Source: JBQTIM01 sp052388135 (GTDB lineage Bacteria > Elusimicrobiota > Elusimicrobia > FEN-1173). Taken from it: DNA of 18,145 bases. The number at the start of each line of letters is the position of its first letter. Within the stretch, counting starts at the first letter, position 1. The translations under genes were made by a program, and so were the position numbers. Of the stretch, positions 6,616 through 13,697 are shown in pieces. A model generated the notes under the pieces. The model saw only the letters and a list, made by a program, of their open reading frames with translations, searched no databases and had not been told where the DNA came from. Location of the stretch: contig JBQTIM010000219.1 of the NCBI GenBank assembly GCA_052388135.1, positions 1 to 18,145 of the forward strand, written 5' to 3'.

Positions 6616-8033
6616 GCCAGGAACCCCTGCGCGTCCACAACACGCTCTCGGGAAAGAAGGAGGCTTTCGAGCCCCTCATTCCCGGGCAGGTGAAGATGTA
6701 CGTCTGCGGCGTCACGCCCTACGACGAATGCCACCTGGGCCACGCCCGCTGCTACGTGGCCTTCGACTTCATCCGCCGCGCCCTCCAGCACCTGGGCCAT
6801 TCGGTCACCTACATCCAGAACTTCACGGACGTGGACGACAAGATCATCGCCCGCGCCGCCGAGCGGGGCGAGGAACCTTTCGTTTTGGCCGAACGCTACA
6901 TCCAGGATTACTTCGACAAGATGGACAAGCTGAACGTCCGCCGGGCCGACGCCCACCCGCGCGTGACCCAGCACATCCCGCCCATCGTCTCCTTCATCGA
7001 GCGGCTGGTGGAAAAGGGCCTGGCCTACGCCGCCGGCGGCGACGTGTTCTACTCGGTGCGCAAATTCTCCGGCTACGGAAAGCTTTCCAAGCGCACGCCC
7101 GAGGATTTGAAAGCCGGCGCGCGCGTCGAGGTGGACGACCGCAAGCAGGACCCGCTGGACTTCGCCCTTTGGAAAGCCGCCAAGCCCGGCGAGCCCTCCT
7201 GGGATTCGCCCTGGGGCAAGGGACGCCCCGGCTGGCACATCGAATGCTCCGTCATGAGCATCAAGCACCTGAAGGAAACCTTCGACGTCCACGGCGGCGG
7301 GCAGGACCTCATCTTCCCGCACCACGAGAACGAAATCGCCCAGTCGGAAGGCGCCACGGGCCAGCCCTTCGCCCGCTACTGGCTCCACAACGGGTTCGTG
7401 ACCGTCAACAAGGAGAAAATGTCCAAGTCCCTGGGCAACTTTTTCACGTTGACGGAAATTTTTGAGAAGTTCGAGCCGCGCGTCGTCCGTTTCGCCCTTC
7501 TGCGCCAGCACTACCGCAGCCCCCTGGAATTTTCCGACGACATCCTGGCGTCGGCCGCCGCCGACTTAAGCGAGCTGGAAGCCGCCCTGCACCGGGTCTC
7601 GGCCCTCTTGAAAGCCCAGCACGGCACCGATAAGCAGGACGAAAAAGTGCTGGAGGCGGACATGGCCCGATTCCAGACCGACCTGCGCGCCGCCCTCGCC
7701 GACGATTTCAACTCGCCCAAGGCCCTGGCCGCCCTCTTCGACCTCCTGGGCGCCCTCAAGACGCGCACCGCCACGCACAAGGCCATCTCGACGCCCGCGA
7801 TTCAAAAGGGTCTGGACTTGGTGCGGGGATCCTTCCGCGACCTCTTCGGCATCTCCCTGGGCCGCGCCTCCGATGAGGCCGACGCCCTGGTGGAAAGCCT
7901 GGTGGACCAGCGCGAGAAGGCCCGCAAGGCCCGCAACTGGGCCGAAGCCGACAACGTGCGGAAGCGCCTGTCGGACATGGGCATCGTGGTGGAGGACACC
8001 TCGCAAGGCCCGCGCTGGTGGAAAAAAACGTGA
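6612..8033 (+). CDS. cysS: Cysteine--tRNA ligase
   Basis: Class I cysteinyl-tRNA synthetase, 473 residues, a normal length. Starting at GTG 6612: zinc ligands Cys32 (VCGVTPYD), Cys212 (HIECSVM), His237 and Glu241 (HHENE); the HIGH motif as HLGH at 41-44; KMSKSLGN from 269; then the helical anticodon-binding and C-terminal region, ending near the conserved RDxADxIRxxL-type stretch (NWAEADNVRKRLSDMGI) and a DTSQGPRWW tail. The GTG overlaps the intended ispF stop as GTGA, which supports this start and translational coupling. Because of the ispF frameshift the open frame extends upstream to 6126, but that joined protein is not real. The next gene again overlaps the cysS stop. Confidence 0.96.
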   Translation: MSQEPLRVHNTLSGKKEAFEPLIPGQVKMYVCGVTPYDECHLGHARCYVAFDFIRRALQHLGHSVTYIQNFTDVDDKIIARAAERGEEPFVLAERYIQDYFDKMDKLNVRRADAHPRVTQHIPPIVSFIERLVEKGLAYAAGGDVFYSVRKFSGYGKLSKRTPEDLKAGARVEVDDRKQDPLDFALWKAAKPGEPSWDSPWGKGRPGWHIECSVMSIKHLKETFDVHGGGQDLIFPHHENEIAQSEGATGQPFARYWLHNGFVTVNKEKMSKSLGNFFTLTEIFEKFEPRVVRFALLRQHYRSPLEFSDDILASAAADLSELEAALHRVSALLKAQHGTDKQDEKVLEADMARFQTDLRAALADDFNSPKALAALFDLLGALKTRTATHKAISTPAIQKGLDLVRGSFRDLFGISLGRASDEADALVESLVDQREKARKARNWAEADNVRKRLSDMGIVVEDTSQGPRWWKKT

Positions 8034-8857
8034 AGGGGAAGCGTTGGGAGCGCGGCCGGCCGGACCATCATCGCCCCCGCCGGGACTCGGCCCCGCCGGC
8101 CGGCCCGGCAAAACCCTCGGCCGACCGGGAGGACATGCGCGATCTCATTTTCGGGCGCCACCCCGTCCTGGAAGCTTTGAAAGCGGACGAATGCCGCGTG
8201 AACAAATTGTGGCTCCTGCGCGGCGGCGCGGGCGCGCCCCTGGAGGAAGCCCTGGGCCTGGCCCGGCGGAAAAACATCGTCTTCCAATGGGTGGACCGCC
8301 GCCGCTTGGACCAAATGGTCCGCTCCTCCAACCATCAGGGCCTGGTGGCGCGGGCGGCGGCCCTGGCCTACAAGTCCCTGGACGAGGTCCTGGCCGGCGG
8401 AGCCTCCTCCCTCCTCCTGCTGGACGGGATTGAGGACCCTCACAACCTGGGCGCCATCCTGCGCAACGCCGCTTTCTTCGGCGTCTCGGCGGTGGTGGTG
8501 CCCCGTTGGCGCTCCGCCGGGTTGTCCGGCGTGGTCCTCAAAGCCGCCGCGGGGGCCGCGGAGAAAGTCGCCGTGGCTCAGGTCGCCAACCTGGCGCAGG
8601 CCATCGTGGACCTGAAGGAGAAAAATTTCTGGGTGTACGGCGCCGACATGGCGGGCGAGCCCTGCGGCGCGGCCTCTTTCAATAACCCCTGGGCGCTGGT
8701 CCTCGGCGCCGAGGGGTCCGGCCTCCACCGCCTGGTCAAGGAGCGCTGCGACGCCCTCGTGCGCGTGCCCGGCTCGGGAGCCATGGAATCCCTCAACGCC
8801 TCCTGCGCCGCCGGCGTCCTCCTCTACGAAATTTTCCGCCGGAAAACCCCGGCGTGA
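8030..8857 (+). CDS. rlmB: RlmB/TrmH-family rRNA or tRNA 2'-O-ribose methyltransferase
   Basis: SPOUT (knotted) methyltransferase that uses SAM to methylate a ribose 2'-OH; RlmB modifies a guanosine of 23S rRNA. The N-terminal substrate-binding domain begins at DLIFGRHPVLEAL; the SPOUT domain has motif 1 DPHNLGAILRNA, motif 2 LVLGAEGSGL and motif 3 VRVPGSGAMESLNAS. Before these is a basic, arginine-rich leader of about 35 residues, seen in some members. GTG 8030 is chosen because it overlaps the cysS stop as GTGA, as at ispF/cysS. In-frame GTG 8018 and ATG 8135 are alternatives; the latter has GGGAGG only 2 bases away. The rRNA target is inferred from family and from the cysS neighbour, which matches Bacillus gene order. 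Confidence 0.9.
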   Translation: MKGKRWERGRPDHHRPRRDSAPPAGPAKPSADREDMRDLIFGRHPVLEALKADECRVNKLWLLRGGAGAPLEEALGLARRKNIVFQWVDRRRLDQMVRSSNHQGLVARAAALAYKSLDEVLAGGASSLLLLDGIEDPHNLGAILRNAAFFGVSAVVVPRWRSAGLSGVVLKAAAGAAEKVAVAQVANLAQAIVDLKEKNFWVYGADMAGEPCGAASFNNPWALVLGAEGSGLHRLVKERCDALVRVPGSGAMESLNASCAAGVLLYEIFRRKTPA

Positions 8858-8865
8858 GGAGCCTC

Positions 8866-8883
8866 TCCGCGCCGCCGCGCGGA
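8866..8883. other. Perfect GC palindrome before the thiG promoter
   Basis: TCCGCGC (8866-8872) pairs exactly with GCGCGGA (8877-8883) around the loop CGCC. It lies between the rlmB stop and the thiG -10, where a -35 element would normally sit. It could be the end of the rlmB transcript (no T-run follows) or an operator. It is also possible that it is chance in GC-rich DNA. Confidence 0.35.
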
Positions 8884-8886
8884 ATG

Positions 8887-8895
8887 TGGTAGAAT
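8887..8895 (+). promoter_or_regulatory. Extended -10 promoter of thiG, probably leaderless
   Basis: TGG-TAGAAT fits the extended -10 form TGnTAnAAT. The hexamer ends 7 bases before the thiG ATG at 8902, so transcription should begin at or next to the A of the start codon. No Shine-Dalgarno site and no recognisable -35 are present. The same geometry recurs at 17007-17022. Confidence 0.6.
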
Positions 8896-8901
8896 AGCCC
8901 C

Positions 8902-9705
8902 ATGCAGGACAAACCCCTCGTCATCGCCGGAAAAAGCTACTCCTCGCGGCTCATCGTGGGCACGGGGAAGTACCCCACCCTGGAGATCATGAAAGAGGCC
9001 CTGGCGGCTTCGGGCGCGGAGATGGTCACGGTGGCCATCCGGCGCGTGAACCTTTCCGACCGCGCGGCCCCGGATTCTTTTTGGAACTTCATCCCGCAGG
9101 GCATGGTCATCCTGCCCAACACCGCCGGCTGCTACAGCGCCGCCGACGCCCTGCGCGTGGCCCGCCTGGCGCGGGAAGTGCTGGAGACCAACCTCATCAA
9201 GCTGGAGGTTTTGGGCGACGCCAAGACGCTTCTGCCCGACGCCCTGTCCCTTTTGGAAGCGACCCATCAATTGGTGAAGGAAGGTTTCACCGTGCTGCCC
9301 TACACCAACGACGATCCGATCCTGGCCAAGCGGTTGGAGGAGGCCGGCGCGGCGGCCGTCATGCCGCTGGCCGCCCCCATCGGCTCGGGCCGCGGAATCC
9401 AGAACCCCCTCAACCTCATGTTCCTGCGCGAGGCCGTGCGCGGCGTGCCGGTCATCGTGGATGCCGGCGTGGGCACCGCTTCCGACGCCGCCGCCGCCAT
9501 GGAGCTGGGCGCCGACGGCGTGCTCATGAACACCGCCATCGCCGCCGCGCGGGACCCCCTCCGCATGGCCGCCGCCATGAAGCTGGGCGTGCAGGCCGGC
9601 CGCCAGGCCTTCCTGGCGGGTCCCATGGAAAAAAAGAATTACGCCGCGCCGTCCTCCCCCGTGGAAGGCGTCGTGGCTCCCGCCGCATCCTCCCGCCCTT
9701 CTTGA
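8902..9705 (+). CDS. thiG: Thiazole synthase
   Basis: ThiG forms the thiazole phosphate of thiamine from deoxyxylulose 5-phosphate, ThiS-thiocarboxylate and a glycine-derived imine. 267 residues, close to family length, one TIM-barrel domain. Seen: SRLIVGTGKYPTLE, MVTVAIRRVNL, LPNTAGCYSA, the Schiff-base lysine Lys100 in LIKLEVLGD, APIGSGRGIQNP, and the phosphate-binding end VDAGVGTASDAAAAMELGADGVL followed by NTAIA. ATG 8902 is the natural start. No ribosome site precedes it, which fits a leaderless message. No thiS, thiF, thiH or TPP riboswitch sits nearby, so the partners must be elsewhere. Its stop overlaps the next gene's TTG start as TTGA. Identity is secure. Confidence 0.96.
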   Translation: MQDKPLVIAGKSYSSRLIVGTGKYPTLEIMKEALAASGAEMVTVAIRRVNLSDRAAPDSFWNFIPQGMVILPNTAGCYSAADALRVARLAREVLETNLIKLEVLGDAKTLLPDALSLLEATHQLVKEGFTVLPYTNDDPILAKRLEEAGAAAVMPLAAPIGSGRGIQNPLNLMFLREAVRGVPVIVDAGVGTASDAAAAMELGADGVLMNTAIAAARDPLRMAAAMKLGVQAGRQAFLAGPMEKKNYAAPSSPVEGVVAPAASSRPS

Positions 9706-10742
9706 AAGCGTTCCGCGTCTTCGCCGCGGCCCTGCTGGCCCTGGGGACCGCCGCCGCTCCCGCGTGGTCCAAGCGGCCCCGTTCCGGCATCCCTTCGCCT
9801 GATTTCGACGGCAAGCCCGTGGGCGCCCGCTTCATCGGCCTGGGCGAAACCGGCGCGGCGGTTTTCGGCGCGCCGGAGTCTCCCGTCTGGAACCCCGCCG
9901 CCCTGCGTGACATGCCGGGTCCCGCCCTTTCCGTGGATTTCGACGTGGCCCGCCACAGCCGGCTGGACGACGACGTCCTTCTCGGCGACGTCCCTTTGCG
10001 GGGGCGAAAGCTCACCTACATCGGCTTCGCGGGGCCCAACGGAGCCTTTTTTTACCGCCCGCTGGCCGCCTACAACGAGACCGTCGTCACCGACGCCGCG
10101 GATCCCGCCAACAATTTCATCCAGGAGTCCCTCAAGGTGAACCAATTGGGCATCGGCCTCAGCGAGAAGGTCGGCAAAGAGGGGGAGAACTCCATGGGAT
10201 TGAACATCTCTTTTTTGAACGCCCGCCGCGGTTTCGCCCGGGCCGAGACGGGACGCCCGCCCGTTCTGGAGTTGGCCGACGGAAACGGTTTCTCTCTGGA
10301 TTGGGCCCTCTACTCCAAGACGGACGTGTTCTCCTACGGGCTGGCCGTTTTCAACGCCCCGGGCATCGTCTATTGGAACGCCTACAGGCCGGATCAGCTG
10401 CCGGTGCTGGGGAGGGCGGGCGTGTCCTTCCGTCCCATCCCGGTGTTCAATTTCGCGACGGATTACGAAAAGAGGTTCTACCGGGGCGGTCTGCCGCAGC
10501 CGGACCTCTGGCACTTGGGCATGGAGCTGGCGTTGCTGTCCGGTTTTCAACTGCGGGGCGGGACTTACGGGGAGGATTTGAACGACGTCGACAAAACGTC
10601 CTACACGGGGGGCTTCTCCGCCGTGTCGGCGCGGAGGTTTCAGCTGGATTTCGCCCTGCGGACCTACCGCGTGAGGAAGGAAAGGGTTTACAATTACTTT
10701 CTTTCTTTGATCGTTCCCATGGCGTCCGAGCGGCGGCGTTAA
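9702..10742 (+). CDS. PorV/UPF0164-like outer-membrane protein
   Basis: 346-residue predicted outer-membrane beta-barrel protein of the loose PorV/PorQ/FadL-like type. TTG 9702 overlaps the thiG stop (TTGA) and yields a clean signal peptide (KAFRVFAAALLALGTAAAPAWS), which decides the start. The mature protein begins with a pattern seen in PorV-like proteins: GARFIGLGETGAAVFGAPESP, then VWNPAAL. The rest is alternating polar and aromatic residues, with a charged C-terminus (MASERRR) rather than the usual final aromatic. In its family some members help type 9 secretion, but nothing in the window shows a secretion system, so no function is assigned. It is paired oddly with thiG; the overlap suggests coupled translation. 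Confidence 0.75.
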   Translation: MKAFRVFAAALLALGTAAAPAWSKRPRSGIPSPDFDGKPVGARFIGLGETGAAVFGAPESPVWNPAALRDMPGPALSVDFDVARHSRLDDDVLLGDVPLRGRKLTYIGFAGPNGAFFYRPLAAYNETVVTDAADPANNFIQESLKVNQLGIGLSEKVGKEGENSMGLNISFLNARRGFARAETGRPPVLELADGNGFSLDWALYSKTDVFSYGLAVFNAPGIVYWNAYRPDQLPVLGRAGVSFRPIPVFNFATDYEKRFYRGGLPQPDLWHLGMELALLSGFQLRGGTYGEDLNDVDKTSYTGGFSAVSARRFQLDFALRTYRVRKERVYNYFLSLIVPMASERRR

Positions 10743-10841
10743 GGCGGGGTTTGGAGCAAGCCCGCCGGGACGGCGGAGGTCTCCCTTCCGGGCGCCGGGC
10801 CCGGCCGTGATGGGAGCGTCAGGCGTGGAGCCGGAGCCGGT
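10743..10841. other. Convergent gap with a hairpin
   Basis: This 99-base gap lies between two genes that converge. GGCGGG and CCCGCC at its left end can pair, with TTTG/CAAG extending the stem around a GAG loop and one bulged G. No T-run follows on either strand, so it is only a weak terminator candidate for the outer-membrane gene. Confidence 0.2.
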
Positions 10842-11033
10842 TTAGGGAGCTTTGCGGACGACGCCGGAGCGGATGCAGCCGGCGCACACGTACTGGCGGC
10901 GGGGCCCGCCCGCCGTCAAGACCTTCACCCTGTGAAGGTTGGGCGAAAAGCGGCGGTTGGTCACTCGGTGCGAGTGGCTGACGGTCTTGCCGGCCATGGG
11001 GCCTTTTTGACAGATGGAGCAGCGATAAGCCAT
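10842..11033 (-). CDS. rpmB: 50S ribosomal protein L28 (zinc-binding form)
   Basis: 63-residue L28 of the large ribosomal subunit. ATG 11033 follows GGAGG with about 5 bases between them, and the N-terminus AYRCSICQKGPMAGKTVSHSHR with the NRRFSPNLHRVKV core is typical L28. Two CxxC pairs (CSIC and CAGC) mark the zinc-ribbon form. The open frame continues upstream but that part is not coding. It is alone on the minus strand here, divergent from asd, with a consensus -10 at 11064-11069. Length and motifs are normal. Confidence 0.96.
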   Translation of the reverse strand: MAYRCSICQKGPMAGKTVSHSHRVTNRRFSPNLHRVKVLTAGGPRRQYVCAGCIRSGVVRKAP

Positions 11034-11062
11034 AAGTTCCTCCGAAGACGAAAAAAATATCA

Positions 11063-11068
11063 TATTAT
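11063..11068 (+). promoter_or_regulatory. Possible asd promoter -10, overlapping that of rpmB
   Basis: On the plus strand TATTAT differs from the -10 consensus at one base. It shares the same AT core as the rpmB -10. The leader would be about 25 bases, with AAAAGGA (11088-11094) as ribosome site 7 bases before the asd ATG. No good -35 is visible. Confidence 0.4.
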
Positions 11069-11069
11069 A
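11064..11069 (-). promoter_or_regulatory. rpmB promoter -10
   Basis: On the minus strand this reads TATAAT, a perfect -10, with TTTTGG 16 bases further upstream as a partial -35. The start point would be near 11057, giving a leader of about 24 bases that holds the GGAGG ribosome site of rpmB. Confidence 0.6.
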
Positions 11070-11101
11070 GAACCCGCCGCAATCGCCAAAAGGACAATCC
11101 C

Positions 11102-12151
11102 ATGAACCGATACAACGTTGCCGTCGTCGGAGCGGGCGCCGTGGGCGCCGAAATGATCCGCATTCTTGAGCAGCGCAAGTTCCCCTACGGGGAACTGCGC
11201 GTCCTGGCGCGGAGCTCCCGGACCCTGGACGTGGACGGGCGCCCATACCAGGTGCGGGAGGCCTCCCCCGAGGCCTTCGACGGCGTCCACATCGCCCTCT
11301 TCGCCGGCACCGAGGGGGAAAAGGGCGCCGCGCTCACCTACGGGCCCGAAGCCGCTCGGCGCGGCGCCGTGGTCATCGACAACGGCTCCGATTACCGCAT
11401 GGACCCGTCCGTCCCTCTCGTGATCCCGGAGGTGAACGGCGACGCCCTGCGCGGCCACAAGGGCATCGTGGCCAACCCGAATTGCACGGCGGCCGTCATG
11501 CTCATGGCCCTGGGGCCGCTGCACCGCGCCTTCCGCGTGAAGCGCGCGGTGATCTCCACTTACCAGGCCGTTTCCGGCGCCGGCGGCAGGGCCATCGAGG
11601 CCCTGCGGGACCAGGCGGGCCGCGCCCTGCGCGGAGAAAAAATTGAAGACCTGGGCGGCTTTCCCAACCCCATCGCGTTCAACGTGCTGGCCAACAATTG
11701 GAAGATCGAAGAGGAAGGCTACAGCAACGAGGAGTGGAAAGTCATCAAAGAAACCCACAAGATTTTAGGCGATGAGTCCATCAAGGTGGCGGTCACCACC
11801 GCGCGGGTGCCCACCTACGTGGCCCACGGCGAGTCCGTGTGGATAGAGACGGAAAAGCCGGTCACCGCCGCGGCGGCGCGGGAGCTTCTTTCGCGCGCGC
11901 CGGGGGTGCGCGTGGTGGACGAGGCGTCGCCCGTGGACGGATTTTCCTGCCCCATGCCCTTGTTGGCGGCGGGGAAGGACGATGTTTTCGTGGGCCGCAT
12001 CCGCGGCGACCTTTTCGACAAGAACGCCCTCGCCTTCTGGGTCTGCGGAGACAACCTGCGCAAGGGCGCGGCTTTGAACGCCGTCCAGATTGCGGAAACG
12101 CTGATCCAAAAAGGCTGGCTCAAGCCTCAGGCGGCAAAAGCGGCTTCCTAA
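11102..12151 (+). CDS. asd: Aspartate-semialdehyde dehydrogenase
   Basis: Asd reduces aspartyl phosphate to aspartate semialdehyde with NADPH, feeding lysine/diaminopimelate, threonine and methionine synthesis. 349 residues, normal length. Seen: the Rossmann loop VAVVGAGAVGAEM, IDNGSDYRMD, the catalytic cysteine Cys128 in ANPNCTA, ISTYQAVSGAGG, the catalytic-region His242 in ARVPTYVAHGESV, and the DVFVGRIRGD and WVCGDNLRKGAA stretches at the end. ArgC is the other candidate, but NPNCTA with VSGAGG and the RVP...HGES block fits Asd. ATG 11102 is preceded by AAAAGGA. It is a single-gene unit with its own terminator; the lysine branch would also supply peptidoglycan. Confidence 0.95.
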   Translation: MNRYNVAVVGAGAVGAEMIRILEQRKFPYGELRVLARSSRTLDVDGRPYQVREASPEAFDGVHIALFAGTEGEKGAALTYGPEAARRGAVVIDNGSDYRMDPSVPLVIPEVNGDALRGHKGIVANPNCTAAVMLMALGPLHRAFRVKRAVISTYQAVSGAGGRAIEALRDQAGRALRGEKIEDLGGFPNPIAFNVLANNWKIEEEGYSNEEWKVIKETHKILGDESIKVAVTTARVPTYVAHGESVWIETEKPVTAAAARELLSRAPGVRVVDEASPVDGFSCPMPLLAAGKDDVFVGRIRGDLFDKNALAFWVCGDNLRKGAALNAVQIAETLIQKGWLKPQAAKAAS

Positions 12152-12177
12152 AAAACCCACAGCTTCTCATGGATGCG

Positions 12178-12211
12178 AAAGGCAGGCCCGGGTTTCGGAC
12201 CTGCCTTTTTT
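12178..12211 (+). terminator. Intrinsic terminator of asd
   Basis: AAAGGCAGG (12178-12186) pairs with CCTGCCTTT (12200-12208); inside, CCG (12188-12190) pairs with CGG (12196-12198) across one mismatch, with a GGTTT loop. Six T (12206-12211) follow or overlap the stem end. This is a good rho-independent terminator 26 bases after the asd stop. Confidence 0.85.
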
Positions 12212-12266
12212 GATCAAAGGACGGATCGTCCTCGGCGCGCCAGCCGCGCTTCGCTGCGTCTCTATT

Positions 12267-13079
12267 TCAATCCCAAAAACAGCGGAGCCGTTTATGCTTC
12301 AGGGAAAACGCGTGGCCCGCCAGGCGATCGCGGCCCACCACCAGGTCCAGAGCGCAGGCGCTGGCCAAGGACGCTTCGGGATAGTCGAACTCCATCGTCT
12401 GCAGGTTTCGCTTCTCCTCGGGCGTAAGCCTTTCGGTGTCCGTCAAGTCCAGGAGCTGGGGCCGCCGGCTGAGCAGGACGCGGAGCTCCATGGGTCCGTG
12501 GTGGACGGCCCGCACGGGGCCGCGGATGCGGATGCGGCGCACCTTGTTGGGCAGAAGCGGGTCGCTGTCGTCCACGATCTCGTCGGATTGCCATTTTTCC
12601 GCCTGCAGGCGGCTCAAGGAGCTCGTGATCAGGTCCTCTTGGACGCCTTTCCCCTTGTGCACCAGCGCCAGGTAAAGGTAGATCCCTTCGCCTCCGCCGG
12701 CGGGGTTTTCCAGGTCCAGGGTGAGGAGCAGGTCGATCTTCCGGTTCTCCGCCAAGGCGTGGGCGGACAGGGCCGCCAGCACGGCGTCGGAAGCGCCCTT
12801 CTCTTTCAACTCCGCCAGGGCCTGTCCCGTGGGCCGCATGAGGACCTTGCGGTCGCGGATGATCTTGATCAATTTCTTTTCCTTCACCTTGGGGACGAGT
12901 CGGCGGACGTCCTCCAACGTGAGGGGCGCGGCTTGGGAGGGCTCGCGGCGGACCTCCTCCCATTTTTCCGGGTCGTTGGTGGAGAACTCCAGGATGTCCA
13001 CCGCCCGCGCCGGAAGGGAGAGGGAGCCCAGGGCGGCCCCCAGAAGCGCCGCCCGCGCGCTCCGCAAAAGCCGGCGCAC
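12267..13079 (-). CDS. Secreted protein of unknown function
   Basis: I do not recognise a named family. From GTG 13079 the protein is 270 residues with a clear signal peptide (RRLLRSARAALLGAALGSLSLPARA) and so is periplasmic or outer-membrane-linked. Residues about 45-100 carry a helical element, TLEDVRRLVPKV then LAELKEKGASDAVLAALS, resembling a short domain common in secreted bacterial proteins ("...dvi.lvk...LkkaGvsd.vl.aml"). The remainder looks beta-rich (KIDLLLTLDLENP, GIYLYLALVHKG, RRIRIRGPVRA). An upstream in-frame TTG (13091) is possible, but GTG lies 2 bases after the stop of the preceding gene and gives a better signal peptide. It is the last gene of a minus-strand envelope operon. 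Confidence 0.65.
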   Translation of the reverse strand: MRRLLRSARAALLGAALGSLSLPARAVDILEFSTNDPEKWEEVRREPSQAAPLTLEDVRRLVPKVKEKKLIKIIRDRKVLMRPTGQALAELKEKGASDAVLAALSAHALAENRKIDLLLTLDLENPAGGGEGIYLYLALVHKGKGVQEDLITSSLSRLQAEKWQSDEIVDDSDPLLPNKVRRIRIRGPVRAVHHGPMELRVLLSRRPQLLDLTDTERLTPEEKRNLQTMEFDYPEASLASACALDLVVGRDRLAGHAFSLKHKRLRCFWD

Positions 13080-13081
13080 GG

Positions 13082-13639
13082 TCAGTACCAAGCCACGCCC
13101 ACCTGGAGGCCCAGCAGGTTGAAATCCGAATCCTCCAGGAAGTGGCCGCGCCAGAGGAAGGACACGTTCATGGCGGTGTCCGGTCCGGCGAAGAACTCGT
13201 AGCCCGCCGCCGCGTGGGCGGCCAGGCCGCTCTCCGACTGGGATTTGAAGCCGGTTCCGTCGATCTTGCCCACGGCGAAGCCGGCGCCGCCCCGCAGGAA
13301 GAACCCGTCCTGGAAGAAGCGCGTGGCGTTCACCAGGAAGCCGGTCTGGCTCAAGTCCACGTCGGCTCCGGCGACGTCGTCCTGGCCCAGCCAGTGGGAA
13401 ATTTCCATGTCCAGCGTCAGGTGCTTCTTCACGCCGGCGCCGGCCCGGACGGAGCCCATGAAGCCGACGGTTTTGGGGTCGGAGCCGGAGTCCGCGTCGA
13501 ACGAGCCTTGGCCTCCGCCGATGTTGACGCCGGCGAATACCCCGCCCCTGTCCTGATAGCCGTCCACGAAGGCGGCGCGTCCTGCGCCTGCAAGCGAGAC
13601 CGTGAGAGCCAGCGCGGACGCGGCGATTCTTGTTTTCAT
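13082..13639 (-). CDS. Small outer-membrane beta-barrel protein
   Basis: 185-residue predicted outer-membrane protein. ATG 13639 sits behind GGAAAGGA and yields a signal peptide (KTRIAASALALTVSLAGAGRAA). An upstream in-frame ATG (13654) would add five residues and has no better ribosome site. The mature part is glycine-rich with alternating hydrophobic and polar residues, as in an 8-stranded barrel: GGVFAGVNIGGGQGSF, SVRAGAGVKKHLTLDMEIS, FFLRGGAGFAVGKI, AAAGYEFFAG. It ends in an aromatic pair (VGVAWY), the usual signal for barrel assembly. It resembles OmpW/opacity-type proteins in form; sequence alone does not say which. It lies between the COG3014-like lipoprotein and the unknown secreted protein. 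Confidence 0.7.
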   Translation of the reverse strand: MKTRIAASALALTVSLAGAGRAAFVDGYQDRGGVFAGVNIGGGQGSFDADSGSDPKTVGFMGSVRAGAGVKKHLTLDMEISHWLGQDDVAGADVDLSQTGFLVNATRFFQDGFFLRGGAGFAVGKIDGTGFKSQSESGLAAHAAAGYEFFAGPDTAMNVSFLWRGHFLEDSDFNLLGLQVGVAWY

Positions 13640-13663
13640 AAGAGTCCTTTCCACGACGAGTTT

Positions 13664-13693
13664 AAAAAAAATTCAACGGCCGGCGGCGGGCCG
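13664..13693 (-). terminator. Possible intrinsic terminator after the COG3014-like gene
   Basis: On the minus strand CGGCC (13693-13689) pairs with GGCCG (13681-13677), followed after TTGAA by a run of eight T (13671-13664). The stem is only 5 bp and there are 5 bases between stem and T-run, so it may stop only part of transcription and lower expression of the two downstream genes. Confidence 0.4.
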
Positions 13694-13697
13694 AAGC

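Noticed and set aside
6126..8033. Single 635-codon IspF-CysS fusion
   Set aside because: The linking stretch after about 6475 is IspF sequence read in the wrong frame; true IspF C-terminus and a GTGA stop/start overlap with cysS are intact in the shifted frame.
8135..8857. rlmB starting at ATG 8135
   Set aside because: Not excluded, but its GGGAGG lies only 2 bases from the ATG; the GTGA overlap at 8030 repeats the ispF/cysS arrangement and is preferred.
10842..11246. 134-codon version of the L28 frame
   Set aside because: The extra N-terminal part runs through the promoter region and into the asd gene; ATG 11033 has a good ribosome site and gives the normal L28 length.
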